Below, piece after piece: positions 18,961 to 28,975 of a stretch of DNA of 64,000 nucleotides (the first letter of the stretch is position 1; each line of letters begins with the position of its first letter). The DNA lies in contig CAJJAW010000005.1 in the NCBI GenBank assembly GCA_905182195.1, forward strand, positions 310,001-374,000, given 5' to 3'. The translations under genes and the position numbers were made by a program. The DNA comes from Alphaproteobacteria bacterium UBA4588 (GTDB lineage Bacteria; Pseudomonadota; Alphaproteobacteria; Rhodobacterales; Rhodobacteraceae). Below the pieces are notes generated by a model. That model ran no database searches and was not told the origin of the DNA. It saw only the letters and a program-made list of their open reading frames with translations.

Positions 18961-20436
18961 TTAATCTGCCCAGCTTACAACAGTAAGGTCAACAGCTGCA
19001 GTTGGTTGGTTCACCCAAAGTCCACGAACGCCTGCCTTTGCAACAGTTGCCACGGCAAGTTCAAACAAATAGCCATTCACATAATCTTCTGAGATTATTT
19101 TCTGGGCTTTGGCCAACAAAGCTGAGCGACCTACCGGATCAGCAGTTGCATTAAGTTCTATCATCAGCGCCTGGAAAACAGGGTTGTCGTATTGGAAATA
19201 GTATTCTGGATTAGCATAAATTCCTATATCCATTGGTTCAGTATGACTTACAATTGATAAACCAAAGTCCTTTGCCTTAAAGACTTCTTCAATCCACTGT
19301 GACCATTCCAAATTACTAATCTCAGCATTAATTCCAACTTGACGCAATTGGCTGGCAATTATTTCACCACCACGACGCGCATAGGAAGGAGGTGGTAATT
19401 TTAATGTCGTTGAAAAGCCGTCAGGAAAGCCTGCTTCCACAAGAAGTGCTTTAGCTTTGGCGGGATCATAAGAAGAGTTACCTAATAGATCAACGTAATC
19501 GGGGTTGTGCGGCGCAAAGTGCGTCCCAATTGGAGTTCCATATCCAAACATTGCACCATCAATAATGGCCTGACGGTCGATGGCGTGAGCGACCGCTTTG
19601 CGTACCAATAAATTATCGAATGGCGGCATTTTATTGTTTGTAGAGAGGATCGTTTCTCCTTCAGTGTTGCCAACAAGAACTTGAAACCGTGCATCAGCTT
19701 CAAATTGGGGTAGGTTTTCGGGTGCTGGAAAGCCTACAAAAACATCTACATCTTCTGCCATCACCGCGGCAAACGCCGCTGTTGGATCCGAAATAAAACG
19801 GAATGTAGCACTTTCTAATACTGCAGCTGTTCCCCAATAACTATCGTTGCGCACTAACTCTAGACGATCACCTTGGACCCAGTCACTAAAAGTAAAAGCA
19901 CCAGTTCCAATAGGGTTTGATGCTATATTTTCTATGCTTTCTGGTGCGACGATGACAGCATCACCCCAAGCCATATTGAACAAAAAACTACCGTTAGGTT
20001 GATCAAGTGTAACTTTTACTGTCCTAGAATTAACTACTGAAACGTCTGTAATACCAGAAAAAAGTCCCTTTTGAGCGTTAGTACTATCTTCAGACCGGGC
20101 ACGGTCCAGGCTAAACTTCACGTCTTCGGCATCCATTGAGGTACCGTCATGAAACATAACGCCACTGTTCAAGTTAAAAGTATAGACAGTTCCATCGCTA
20201 GAAATATCCCAACTCTTCGCAAGACCGGGCACCACAGCGCCGTCGCCTTCGAAGCGCGTTAACCCTTCAAATACGTTTGAATACAAGACGCTGTCGATCG
20301 CTTGTGCGGCACCACCTGTTGGATCGAGGTTAGGTGGCTCCAACTGGATAGCAACAGTTATATCTGTTTGCGCAGATGCAATGCCCCCAAGCAAGGCAAC
20401 AGCAGTTGCCGTTACAGTAAATACCAAATTCCTCAT
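18961..20436 (-). CDS. Peptide-type ABC transporter substrate-binding protein (DppA-like)
   Basis: 491 residues, family SBP_bac_5. A signal peptide ends near ASAQT (22-24), so the mature protein is periplasmic. The family start (AIQLEPPNLDP) and the FHDGTSMDAEDVKFSLDR segment are clear. It selects the solute for the importer. The ligand may be a peptide, amide or other oligomer; the two hydrolases in the operon favour an amide-bonded compound. A GGGAGAAAG ribosome site precedes the ATG. It lies 20 bases after the M20 gene. Confidence 0.92.
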   Translation of the reverse strand: MRNLVFTVTATAVALLGGIASAQTDITVAIQLEPPNLDPTGGAAQAIDSVLYSNVFEGLTRFEGDGAVVPGLAKSWDISSDGTVYTFNLNSGVMFHDGTSMDAEDVKFSLDRARSEDSTNAQKGLFSGITDVSVVNSRTVKVTLDQPNGSFLFNMAWGDAVIVAPESIENIASNPIGTGAFTFSDWVQGDRLELVRNDSYWGTAAVLESATFRFISDPTAAFAAVMAEDVDVFVGFPAPENLPQFEADARFQVLVGNTEGETILSTNNKMPPFDNLLVRKAVAHAIDRQAIIDGAMFGYGTPIGTHFAPHNPDYVDLLGNSSYDPAKAKALLVEAGFPDGFSTTLKLPPPSYARRGGEIIASQLRQVGINAEISNLEWSQWIEEVFKAKDFGLSIVSHTEPMDIGIYANPEYYFQYDNPVFQALMIELNATADPVGRSALLAKAQKIISEDYVNGYLFELAVATVAKAGVRGLWVNQPTAAVDLTVVSWAD

Positions 20437-20456
20437 AAGCTTTCTCCCTATTTATG

Positions 20457-21758
20457 TTATTTTTGTAATAGAATATCCGCAAGACAACGAGCCATAACTT
20501 GCACACTATCCATCATATCTTCGACACCTACGTACTCGTCAGGTTTGTGGGCAAGCTCAAGTATACCGGGCCCATAGGCTATGCAATTCTTTAATGTTCC
20601 AATTCGATCAATGTGTTTTTGATCATATGTTCCCGGAGACGCCACAAATTCTGCAGGCTTGCCCATAACAATTTCGATTTGTTTAGCCACGCTTACCGCA
20701 ATAGGTGCATGACGGTCAGTCATCGATGGCAAGACACTGTTTAATTCACGCATTTCGTATTCAAACTTGGGTCTTTCAGCCTTCAACTCATTCAAAAGGC
20801 TTTCAACTTCATCTCGCACGCCATCCAAGGTTTCTTCAACTAAAAAGCGGCGATCAATTACGATGCGGCAGCTATCAGGGACACAATGCGCCGGCAAACC
20901 TGTAAAGTCTTCATCGTGTTCAGATTGGCCACCATGAATTGAATTGATATTCATTGTCGAGGAGCGGGCACCATCAGGAACGACGGGCATATCAGTGCGT
21001 CGCTCCGCCATTGCTGGGAAAAGTGCCATTTCAAATTTGTCGATTACAGCGCCCATGTGTCTGACTGCACAATCGCCAAGAAATGGCATCGAACCATGTG
21101 CAATCTCACCAAAAGTCTCGATTTCAGCCCACCAACCACCTCGATGGCCTAAGCACACACGATCCTTATTCAACGGCTCAGGTATAATAACATGCTGGAC
21201 GCGCTTTGGATTGAAGTATCCCTTTTCCGCCAAATATGCGACACCACCGTAACCACCAGATTCCTCATCACCAGTAGCAGATATCTCTATTGCACCCTGA
21301 AAATCTGGGTTAGTATCAACGAAGGCCTCGGCTGCAATTATCGACGCTGCCAAACCGCCCTTCATATCACAAGCACCCCGACCATAAATCTTTCCATCGA
21401 CCAGCGCACCACCAAACGGGTCCTGTGTCCAACCACTTCCAACTTCGACCACATCAATGTGGCTGTTAAAGTGAACACAGTCTCCGGCACGCGCACCGTC
21501 CCGACGCGCAACCAAATTCCATCGTGGATATTTATCACTGTCTCCTGGCGTACCATAAGCCCGCACCAATTCAGTTATAAACCCACTTTTAGTAAGTCTT
21601 TTATCAAGAAATTCACAAATTTCCCTATAATTTTTACCTGGAGGGTTAAGGGTCGGAATGCGGATCAAATCTTGCGTCAATAAAATTAAATCATCTCGCC
21701 TAGAGGAAATTTCGCTTAAAAGCGGTTCGAGCTTGGCCTGCTGGAGTAATTTCGTCAT
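20457..21758 (-). CDS. M20 family metallohydrolase (ArgE/DapE/ACY1-type deacylase)
   Basis: 433 residues. Zinc-ligand motifs are visible: FNSHIDVV near 98-105, GRGACDMKGG, the GDEESGG catalytic Glu pair, and a C-terminal His in LAHKPDEY. M20 enzymes hydrolyse N-acyl amino acids, dipeptides or succinyl-diaminopimelate in the cytoplasm. The position as first gene of the importer operon suggests a catabolic role on an imported amide rather than arginine or lysine synthesis. It is divergent from the PAS-LuxR regulator across a 61-base region with a likely operator. Confidence 0.88.
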   Translation of the reverse strand: MTKLLQQAKLEPLLSEISSRRDDLILLTQDLIRIPTLNPPGKNYREICEFLDKRLTKSGFITELVRAYGTPGDSDKYPRWNLVARRDGARAGDCVHFNSHIDVVEVGSGWTQDPFGGALVDGKIYGRGACDMKGGLAASIIAAEAFVDTNPDFQGAIEISATGDEESGGYGGVAYLAEKGYFNPKRVQHVIIPEPLNKDRVCLGHRGGWWAEIETFGEIAHGSMPFLGDCAVRHMGAVIDKFEMALFPAMAERRTDMPVVPDGARSSTMNINSIHGGQSEHDEDFTGLPAHCVPDSCRIVIDRRFLVEETLDGVRDEVESLLNELKAERPKFEYEMRELNSVLPSMTDRHAPIAVSVAKQIEIVMGKPAEFVASPGTYDQKHIDRIGTLKNCIAYGPGILELAHKPDEYVGVEDMMDSVQVMARCLADILLQK

Positions 21759-21782
21759 AAACCTAGTATTAAGAAAAATAAA

Positions 21783-21810
21783 TACGGTGGCAATACCGTA
21801 ATAATACGGT
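21783..21810. promoter_or_regulatory. TACGGT repeat cluster, likely operator
   Basis: The 61-base gap between the M20 gene and the divergent PAS-LuxR gene holds TACGGT (21783-21788), its inverse ACCGTA (21795-21800) and a second TACGGT (21805-21810). The first two form a perfect 6-6-6 inverted repeat; the inverse and the third form a 6-4-6 arrangement. Placement in a divergent regulator/operon gap suggests binding by the PAS-LuxR protein, which is an inference. Confidence 0.6.
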
Positions 21811-21819
21811 AAAATTTAT

Positions 21820-22362
21820 ATGGTTAATTATACAAAATTGGCTTTTGATAATGCCCCTGTTGGATTAGTTATATCTGAAAATCGGATAATAAAATGTTGT
21901 AATTCAACATTTTCTTCGATGTTAGGGTATACGCCTAAAGATATTCAAGGCAAATCCTTTCGAATGTTTTATGGTTCAAATGAAGAGTTTGAAAAAATTC
22001 AACATGTGGGGATCAATGCGCTAAAAACTAGAGGCAACTACAGCGATGAACGACTCTTACACCATCGTGAGGGACACAGCGTATGGTGCCGTTTTCGTGC
22101 ACATTCCTTAACACCAGATCAGCCTTTAGATAGAATTATTTTGAGTTATGCACAGATTTCTAACAATACTCAAACTATCACCCTAAGTAAGCGAGAGCGA
22201 CAAGTTCTTGGTTTAATGAACCAAGGGATGAGCAGCAAAGAAATCGCGAGCGACTTGGAATTGTCACCACGCACTATTGATGATGTACGATCAAGACTTA
22301 TCAAGCGCTTCAAAGTTAAGAGGTGCTCAGACTTGTTAGGCCGAATGACGGAGCTAGGCTGA
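21820..22362 (+). CDS. PAS domain-containing LuxR-type transcriptional regulator
   Basis: 180 residues. Residues about 5-110 form a PAS domain (APVGLVISENRI, MLGYTPKDIQGKSFRMFYG), and about 120-178 a LuxR/GerE helix-turn-helix (LSKRERQVLGLMNQGMSSKEIA, then SPRTIDDVRSRLIKRF). There is no receiver domain, so it probably senses a small ligand directly. It is divergent from the M20-dpp operon and is its obvious candidate regulator. I see no strong ribosome site before the ATG. The local sequence is more A+T-rich than the neighbouring genes. Confidence 0.85.
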   Translation: MVNYTKLAFDNAPVGLVISENRIIKCCNSTFSSMLGYTPKDIQGKSFRMFYGSNEEFEKIQHVGINALKTRGNYSDERLLHHREGHSVWCRFRAHSLTPDQPLDRIILSYAQISNNTQTITLSKRERQVLGLMNQGMSSKEIASDLELSPRTIDDVRSRLIKRFKVKRCSDLLGRMTELG

Positions 22363-22779
22363 TTTTCAATCAACGCGGTTGGTCTAGGCAATCATATATT
22401 GCAACACTAACGCAGCTTTAAAATACCGACTACATCCAATGTGCTTAACCGCGACGAGCCAATCTTTGGGATTTGCACCCACACGGCTTAAGACCGCCAA
22501 ACATTAATTTCAGAAAACATGCTGACGCATAACCCAGGTCATTCTCCTAGGTTAGGAACTACATAAAATCTTGGTACTCAAATCAAAAATTAGTAGCCAA
22601 TTGTTCGGCAAAGCTTTGAGATCGCTGCTTTCCAAGCGAGGATCAGTTTTATAGCTAATTCAAGTTCTCTGTTCAAAATCTTTAGCTGTCCCCTCTTCTC
22701 AGGCATAACCATCTGTGGCACATAAGGTTAAGGCCAGATAAGGTGAAATCGGCAGGCTTTGATCACGGCGGGCGGTACT
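22363..22779. other. Intergenic region, nothing recognised
   Basis: About 420 bases between the PAS-LuxR gene and the SH3 protein gene. I found no tRNA, terminator or convincing small gene in it. The right end presumably holds the promoter of the SH3 gene. Confidence 0.5.
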
Positions 22780-23289
22780 ATGAAAAAAATGATTTTATCA
22801 GTGATAGGTCTGGTACTTTGTACTTTGCTTTTTACTTTTTCGGCAACGGCAGACAGCGCTAAACGCGGCCCAGTGACGAATCTGCCCATTCCCCGCTTTG
22901 TTTCACTCAAAGCCAGTGAAGGTAATGTGCGCCGCGGGCCATCTTTGACCCATCGCGTAGATTGGATCCTAAAATTGCGCAACATGCCACTGCAAGTGGT
23001 GGCCGAACACGGACATTGGCGCAAGGTCCTAGACTTTGAGGGCGCTGGAGGCTGGATCCACTACTCTCTTTTGTCAGGGACACGAACAATCTTGGTGCAG
23101 CAAGATAGTGTTGATATCCTGAACCACCCAGTCCCCAAAACATTAATCAATGCCAAGCTCGAGCGTAACGTCTTAGCATGGGTAACTGCCTGTGAGCTCC
23201 AATGGTGTGAGATCTCCGCTGACGGCTATAAGGGCTGGGCCCCAAAGGCTGCCCTCTGGGGTGTTTCGGGCGATGAAGTATTTGAATAA
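22780..23289 (+). CDS. Secreted SH3 domain-containing protein
   Basis: 169 residues from the ATG at 22780. The N-terminus MKKMILSVIGLVLCTLLF is a signal peptide with cleavage near TADSA. The rest matches the bacterial SH3-like family of Rhodobacteraceae: FVSLKASEGNVRRGPS then W-x-L..MPLQVVAEHGHWRKV..GAGGWIH, and a second similar repeat ending WCEISADGYKGWAPK. Such domains often bind peptidoglycan or other cell-envelope material. The function is otherwise unknown. It converges with the M3 peptidase gene. Confidence 0.85.
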   Translation: MKKMILSVIGLVLCTLLFTFSATADSAKRGPVTNLPIPRFVSLKASEGNVRRGPSLTHRVDWILKLRNMPLQVVAEHGHWRKVLDFEGAGGWIHYSLLSGTRTILVQQDSVDILNHPVPKTLINAKLERNVLAWVTACELQWCEISADGYKGWAPKAALWGVSGDEVFE

Positions 23290-23295
23290 TTAGCC

Positions 23296-25301
23296 CTAAA
23301 GCCCACGATTTCTTAGCAAAGCCGTGGCATCTGGCATTCGCCCACGGAATGCCAAATACAGAGCCTCCGCATCCTCACTACCTCCTTTAGACAAAATATG
23401 ATCCTGTAAGGCTTTCGCACGCTCAGCATCAAAAGCACCAGTCGCCTCCTCAAATGAGGCAAAGGCATCCGCATCCATCACCTCCGACCACATGTAACTA
23501 TAATAGGCACTGGAATATCCGTCACCCGCAAAAACATGTGCAAAATGTGGCGTCGCGTGACGCATGCCGATGGACACTGGCATGCCGATTTCTGCCAAAA
23601 TTTCAGCTTGACGCACCATCGGATCTGCTGGTGGACCACCCTCATGAAACGCCAAATCAACTAAAGCCGAGGCTACATATTCAACTGTTTGAAAGCCCAT
23701 ATCAAACGTTGCAGCCCCAAGCATCTTAACAAATCTCTGGGCATGGGCTCACCAGTTTCTGCATGAATTGCAAATTTCTGAAGAACTTCTGGTTGCTCGA
23801 GCCAATGCTCATAAAGCTGGCTGGGCAGTTCGACAAAATCACGCGGCACCGAGGTCCCCGACACCATCTCATAGGTTACATCCGACAGCATTTGATGCAG
23901 CGCATGACCAAACTCATGAAACAAAGTACGCGCATCATCAAATGATAAGAGCGCTGGCGTACCCGCAACAGGCTTAGAAAAGTTGCAGACATTGATTACG
24001 ATAGGGGTAAGCTCGGTCGGTCTTTTACGCTGGCTTTGCAACGCCGAACACCAGGCCCCTGAGCGTTTGCCACCACGTGCAAAGTAGTCTCCAATAAACA
24101 ATGCCAAATGGGCGCCATCGCGTGTAACCTCCCAAGCCCTTACGTCGGGATGGTACAACGGCACCGCTACCTCTGCGAAGGAAAGACCAAACAAGCGGCT
24201 AGCACAATCAAATGACGCGGCAATCATCTGGTCCAACTGAAGATAAGGTTTCAGCTCCACCTCATCAAGATCATGCTCAGCCAACCGACGCTTTTGTGCA
24301 TAATAGCGCCAATCCCAGGCCTGGAGCTGGCCATCCATCCCATCTGCAATCATCATTTGGCTTAAGACCTCAGCATCCTTATTGGCTTGCGCTTTGGCTG
24401 GTGCCCAAACCTGCATCAGCAAATCACGCACACGATCCGGAGTTTTAGCCATTTCTGTTTCAAGCTTAAACTGTGCAAAGTTCTGATATCCCAGAAGTAT
24501 GGCCCGCTCCTGGCGCAGCGCCAAGGTCTCACCTACTATGATACGGTTGTCGGTTTCTCCACTATTGGCACCACGTGCAGCCCAAGCGTTGTAAGCGATC
24601 TCTCGAAGGTCGCGGCGATCTGAAAACTGTAAGAAAGGGACAATCAACGACCGCGACAGCGTCACAACTGGTCCGCCAGCTTTCTTTTCCTGCCCTGCGG
24701 CCCGCGCAGCATGGATTACAAAGTCAGGCAGCCCTAGAAGATCCTCCTCGGATAGAGGTAAAAACCAACTCCGCTCATCAGCCAAGAGGTTTTGCATAAA
24801 ATCCGTTCCCAAAATAGCCAAACGCGATGTTATTTCAGCCATTCGATCGGCATCTGCTCCGGACAATTGTGCGCCAGCTCTAACAAATCCACGGTGTGCC
24901 AACATCAACACCCGCTCCTGCTCTGCAGAAAGATCATGTGCTTCACGGTTAGCCCATAAGGTTTGAATCCGTTCAAACAGCTTCTTATTTGAAGATACTG
25001 CTGAAGAATAAGCGGATAGTTTGGGCGAAAACTCTCGTTGCAACGCTTCGCGTACGGCGGTACTGTCACACCCTGCAAGAGTGTAGAAAACCGCGGCCAC
25101 TTGATCAAGCAGAGCCTCAGCCACTTCCATTGCCTCTATAGTATTTTCAAAACTTAGTACTTCTGGATTATCAGCAATCTTGGAGATCCCAGCCAATGCC
25201 ACCTCCAGAGCTTTATCTATAGCCGGAGCAAACTCAGCGTCGGATATCTTGTCAAAAGGCGCGAGACCAAATGGTGTTTTCCAGCTATCTAGCAAGATCA
25301 T
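23296..25301 (-). CDS. M3 family metallopeptidase, oligopeptidase A/Dcp type (frameshifted)
   Basis: A cytoplasmic zinc oligopeptidase that would degrade short peptides. The N-terminal 535 residues or so (25301 down to about 23729) include the active-site FHEFGHALH. The frame then runs off, and the conserved C-terminus (MLGAATFDMGFQTVEYVAS, then GDGYSSAYYSYMWSEV) continues in another frame from 23724 to 23296. One missing A in TTAAG at about 23725-23729 (minus strand) restores a continuous ...DLLKMLGAAT. The combined length of about 670 residues is normal. Both parts are well conserved, so sequence error is likely. Confidence 0.85.
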
Positions 25302-25311
25302 ATCAAGACTT

Positions 25312-26352
25312 TCAATTAGGCAAAGGGGGATGACAAATAGGGCAATCTACCCGTTGTTTTGTTTTTATAACACGGCCTTCAGCATCCAGCACATTGTGTA
25401 TGGCCAACCTACCCACCAAAGATGTGCCTGCCCCCAGAACATACTTAAGCGCCTCTGCGGCCATGAGGCTACCAATCACCCCCGGAAGGGCCGCAAAAAC
25501 CCCAGCCTGTGAACAGCTTGGCGCAAATTCTGGTGCAGGAGGGGTTGGAAAAATACACTGGTAGCAGGGGCCTGAACGTGCAGGATCAAACAAAGAAACT
25601 TGGCCTTCCCATTGGCTAAGGGCGCCACTTACCAAGGGGACCGCTTGCGCAACACAGGTTTGATTTAGTAAGTAGCGGGTTTCAAAGTTATCCGTACCAT
25701 CGAGCACAATATCATAATCTGAGATCACAGCTTCAGCTATAGCCAGAGTTAGCCTCTGCTGGTAAGTCTTAACGCTCACATAAGGGTTCAGAGCTCGCAA
25801 AGCCCGTGCCGCAGAGACGACCTTTGGCAAGCCAATATCCTCATCACGGTGAATAACTTGGCGTTGTAAATTAGCAGCATCCACCACATCATCATCCACA
25901 ATTCCAATAGTACCCACACCGGCGGCAGCCAGATATTGCAAGGCGGGTGCGCCAAGCCCCCCAGCGCCGACAACCAATACCCGAGACTTTCTCAGAAGCA
26001 CTTGACCAGATCCACCAATCTCAGGCATCACTATATGGCGAGCATACCGGTCTAACTCAGTATCAGACATAGCCCCACCATTGGGCACAGCTTCAGGCGG
26101 TACTTTTTCTCGTAGTTTGCGCAACCCCTGCTTATAAACCCAGATCATCGCAACAAAAGCAGCTAAAAGTACCCAAACCTGCCATGAACCACCAGTGTTC
26201 ATCCGCAAAGGGTGGGCAGTTGGTAAAATCAAATGCCCCAAGATTACTGCACAAAACACCACAAAAATCATTGCCCAGCGTTGCATGATGGGCGCACCCA
26301 TGGCCCAACCGATAACCCAAAGCGTCGCACAGATTGTACCAACCAAAATCAT
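25312..26352 (-). CDS. HesA/MoeB/ThiF family E1-like protein with N-terminal membrane segments
   Basis: 346 residues. The first 85 or so contain three hydrophobic segments, unlike plain MoeB. Residues about 95-340 are a ThiF/MoeB adenylation domain: RYARHIVMPEIGGSGQ, VVGAGGLGAPALQYLAAAG, DDDVVDAANLQRQ, a zinc site built by CYQC and CPIC, and PGVIGSLMAAEALK. It should adenylate the C-terminus of a ubiquitin-like sulfur carrier such as MoaD or ThiS, here at the membrane. No carrier gene is nearby. It overlaps the dut stop by one base (TAATG). Confidence 0.85.
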   Translation of the reverse strand: MILVGTICATLWVIGWAMGAPIMQRWAMIFVVFCAVILGHLILPTAHPLRMNTGGSWQVWVLLAAFVAMIWVYKQGLRKLREKVPPEAVPNGGAMSDTELDRYARHIVMPEIGGSGQVLLRKSRVLVVGAGGLGAPALQYLAAAGVGTIGIVDDDVVDAANLQRQVIHRDEDIGLPKVVSAARALRALNPYVSVKTYQQRLTLAIAEAVISDYDIVLDGTDNFETRYLLNQTCVAQAVPLVSGALSQWEGQVSLFDPARSGPCYQCIFPTPPAPEFAPSCSQAGVFAALPGVIGSLMAAEALKYVLGAGTSLVGRLAIHNVLDAEGRVIKTKQRVDCPICHPPLPN

Positions 26353-26810
26353 TATTTTTGTCCTGTTGAGCCAAAGCCGCCCTGGTCTCGGGAGGTTTCA
26401 TCCAATTGCGCCACAGATACAAATGTAGCCTGCACAACCGGGGCTACAATCATTTGCGCAATGCGATCACCATGCACGATAGTGAAAATTTGCGCTCCCG
26501 TGTTCAGCAAAATAACTCCCAGTGGGCCACGGTAATCACTATCGATGGTACCCGGCGCATTGACCAAGGTAATGCCATGTTTCAGAGCAAGGCCCGACCT
26601 TGGACGGATCTGAACTTCAAAACCATCCGGAATGGCTAAGCGCAAACCGGTGGCAATCAAAGCTCGAGCACCTGGTTGCAACACCACATCCGCTCGGCCA
26701 GGTAAATTAGCCTTAAGATCAGCCCCCGCTGCACCAGGTGTCTCATAGACAGGAAACCCGAGCGCCTGATCTACGTCTGCTTCCCACATAACCTGAATAA
26801 CAGGCGTCAT
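26352..26810 (-). CDS. dut: dUTP diphosphatase
   Basis: 152 residues, normal trimeric dUTPase length. It converts dUTP to dUMP, keeping uracil out of DNA and supplying dTMP synthesis. The motifs are clear: [29 protein letters not shown] with the catalytic Asp, GDRIAQ, and the C-terminal GGFGSTG. It overlaps coaBC by 4 bases (ATGA), forming a coaBC-dut-hesA operon. Confidence 0.97.
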   Translation of the reverse strand: MTPVIQVMWEADVDQALGFPVYETPGAAGADLKANLPGRADVVLQPGARALIATGLRLAIPDGFEVQIRPRSGLALKHGITLVNAPGTIDSDYRGPLGVILLNTGAQIFTIVHGDRIAQMIVAPVVQATFVSVAQLDETSRDQGGFGSTGQK

Positions 26811-27997
26811 ATTAAAGCGCCAGCTATCCGCTGGGCAAGCCGTCGCGCTACATCAGTTTTGGGCATATCAGCCCAGGCTTCAGCACCATGCTCATCAATC
26901 ACAGTCACGGTATTATTTGTTCCACCCATGATGCCTGTAGCCCGTGTTACATCATTTGCCACGATCCAATCACAGCCCTTGCGTAAACGTTTTTCCTTGG
27001 CATTTACAACCAAATTCTCTGTCTCTGCGGCGAAACCAACCACTAATTTGGGGCGCAGTGAATGCTGTGAGATTGTTAACAAAATATCTGGGTTTTCCAA
27101 AAAATTTAGGATCGGCAATGCACCAGACAGGTGTTTTTTAATCTTTTGTTCCTGTGTAACATCCACACGCCAGTCAGCCACGGCGGCAGCAAACACAGCG
27201 ACGTCTACCGGCAACAAATTTTGCACTACCGCCAGCATCTCTTGAGCAGTTTGCACCCGATAGACCTCAACACCGGTTGGAGCTGGCGCATCTGCTGGCC
27301 CTGTGACAAAGCTAACCCGTGCACCCAAATCCCGTAAAGCCTGCGCTAGTGCTGTGCCCTGCGCCCCGGAAGAGCGGTTGGCTAAATATCGTACCGGATC
27401 AATAGGCTCGTGTGTTGGCCCGGAAGTCACTAAAATATGGCGTCCCAATAAGGGGCCAGATTGGAAATAGTCCTCAACGGCCTGCACTATTTCAGCTACT
27501 TCAGCCATACGCCCAAAGCCAAATTCACCACATGCCATTTCGCCCTCATTCGGGCCAATCACCTGCACGCCATCTTTTTGCATCGTAGTCAAATTGCGCT
27601 GAGTCGCCGGGTGATCCCACATGCGCACATTCATCGAGGGTGCAACCATCACAGGAGTATCTGTGGCCAACAATAGCGTTGAAGCCAAATCATCCGCCAT
27701 ACCATGGGCCATCTTAGCCATAAGATGGGCTGTTGCTGGAACCACTAGGATCAGATCTGCTGAGCGTGAGAGCTCTATATGGCCCATTTCTATCTCGTCA
27801 GTTAAACTAAATAAGTCTGTATAGACTTTGGACCGCGCTAAAGCAGCAATAGACAATTGAGTCACAAATTGTGCCCCAGATTCGGTCAGCACAGGAGTAA
27901 CATGCGCACCATTTTGGGAGAGCTTACGGATCAAATCGGGAACTTTAACTGCGGCAATCCCACCAGAGATGATCAAGAGTATGTTTTTTCCGTCCAT
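26807..27997 (-). CDS. coaBC: Bifunctional phosphopantothenoylcysteine decarboxylase/synthetase
   Basis: About 396 residues. It makes phosphopantetheine for coenzyme A. The N-terminal flavoprotein domain has SGGIAAVK, the active-site His and PSMNVRMW; the C-terminal CoaB domain has [21 protein letters not shown] and a KKHLSG loop. I use the ATG at 27997; a TTG at 28003 is the alternative. It lies about 55 bases after the rpoH gene. Confidence 0.95.
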   Translation of the reverse strand: MDGKNILLIISGGIAAVKVPDLIRKLSQNGAHVTPVLTESGAQFVTQLSIAALARSKVYTDLFSLTDEIEMGHIELSRSADLILVVPATAHLMAKMAHGMADDLASTLLLATDTPVMVAPSMNVRMWDHPATQRNLTTMQKDGVQVIGPNEGEMACGEFGFGRMAEVAEIVQAVEDYFQSGPLLGRHILVTSGPTHEPIDPVRYLANRSSGAQGTALAQALRDLGARVSFVTGPADAPAPTGVEVYRVQTAQEMLAVVQNLLPVDVAVFAAAVADWRVDVTQEQKIKKHLSGALPILNFLENPDILLTISQHSLRPKLVVGFAAETENLVVNAKEKRLRKGCDWIVANDVTRATGIMGGTNNTVTVIDEHGAEAWADMPKTDVARRLAQRIAGALI

Positions 27998-28052
27998 GCA
28001 CAACAGTTACGCAGCCAGGCCCAGCTCTGCAAGACCCAGCACAGTCAATACT

Positions 28053-28931
28053 CTACTGGAAAAATGCACTTGCCTCGGGGGCTTGATCTTCCAAACTCAA
28101 TCTCATTTTTTTAAAGGCCGCAGCTTCCACCTGCCTGATCCGTTCTTTTGAAAGACCCAATTCGGTACCCAGGCTTTCCAAAGTGCGCGGAAGCTCAATC
28201 AATTTTCGTTCCCTAACTATGTAGCGTTCCCGGTCGTTCAAGACGCTCATCGCCTGCGCAAGCCATGTGCGTAGCGCGGCTTGGTCATGATCAAATTCCA
28301 CTATTTCAGCAGCTTGAGCGCTGTCATCTTCCAACGCATCAATCCATTCACGGCCCTCATCTTCAGTTGATTGAGTTGCATTGAGTGAAAAATCAGAACC
28401 AGAGAGCCTCCCATCCATCATCTGCACATCATGCATCGGCACGCCCAAGTCTTGCGCAATCAGTTGTTGTAGCTGGTGGCGGTCTAGCGTTTGGCCGGCG
28501 TTATTAGCATCGCGCTCAATCCGTGCCTGAATTCTTCGCATATTGAAGAACAGCGATTTTTGTGGACTTGTGGAACCAGTACGCACCATGGACCAATTGC
28601 GCATTACATATTCCTGTACTGACGCTTTGATCCACCAAACGGCATACGTTGAAAACCGTACACCGCGATCGGGGTCAAATTTTTCAGCCGCTTTCATAAG
28701 CCCTAAGCCTGCTTCTTGGATCAAATCACCCATTGGCGCACCATAGCGTTTAAATTTGGCGGCTTGCGATATAGCCAGGCGCATATAAGCGTTTATCAAG
28801 CGATGCAGACTTTCTTCACATCGCTCATCGCGCCAAGCATAGGCCAACTTTAATTCCGTTTCAGCATCTAGCATTTCTGCCTTCATCGCTGTTCGGGGTA
28901 AAAAATTCTCTGTGCGTCCATCTAATGGCAT
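28053..28931 (-). CDS. rpoH: RNA polymerase sigma factor RpoH(II)
   Basis: 292 residues of the sigma-32 family. The N-terminus LDGRTENFLPRTAMKAEML and the segments KFKRYGAP, DLIQEAGLGLMKAAEKFDP and YAVWWIKASVQEYVMRNWS match the second RpoH type of Rhodobacteraceae rather than classic RpoH(I). Region 4 ends with LGLSKERIRQVE. In Rhodobacter sphaeroides RpoH(II) directs part of the singlet-oxygen and oxidative-stress response and is itself transcribed by RpoE. A TGATCC -35 candidate fits this here (28976-29005). Confidence 0.93.
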   Translation of the reverse strand: MPLDGRTENFLPRTAMKAEMLDAETELKLAYAWRDERCEESLHRLINAYMRLAISQAAKFKRYGAPMGDLIQEAGLGLMKAAEKFDPDRGVRFSTYAVWWIKASVQEYVMRNWSMVRTGSTSPQKSLFFNMRRIQARIERDANNAGQTLDRHQLQQLIAQDLGVPMHDVQMMDGRLSGSDFSLNATQSTEDEGREWIDALEDDSAQAAEIVEFDHDQAALRTWLAQAMSVLNDRERYIVRERKLIELPRTLESLGTELGLSKERIRQVEAAAFKKMRLSLEDQAPEASAFFQ

Positions 28932-28975
28932 AGATTCAGCTCCCAGTTAGGGTTATTGTCATCAGTGTTATGTGT

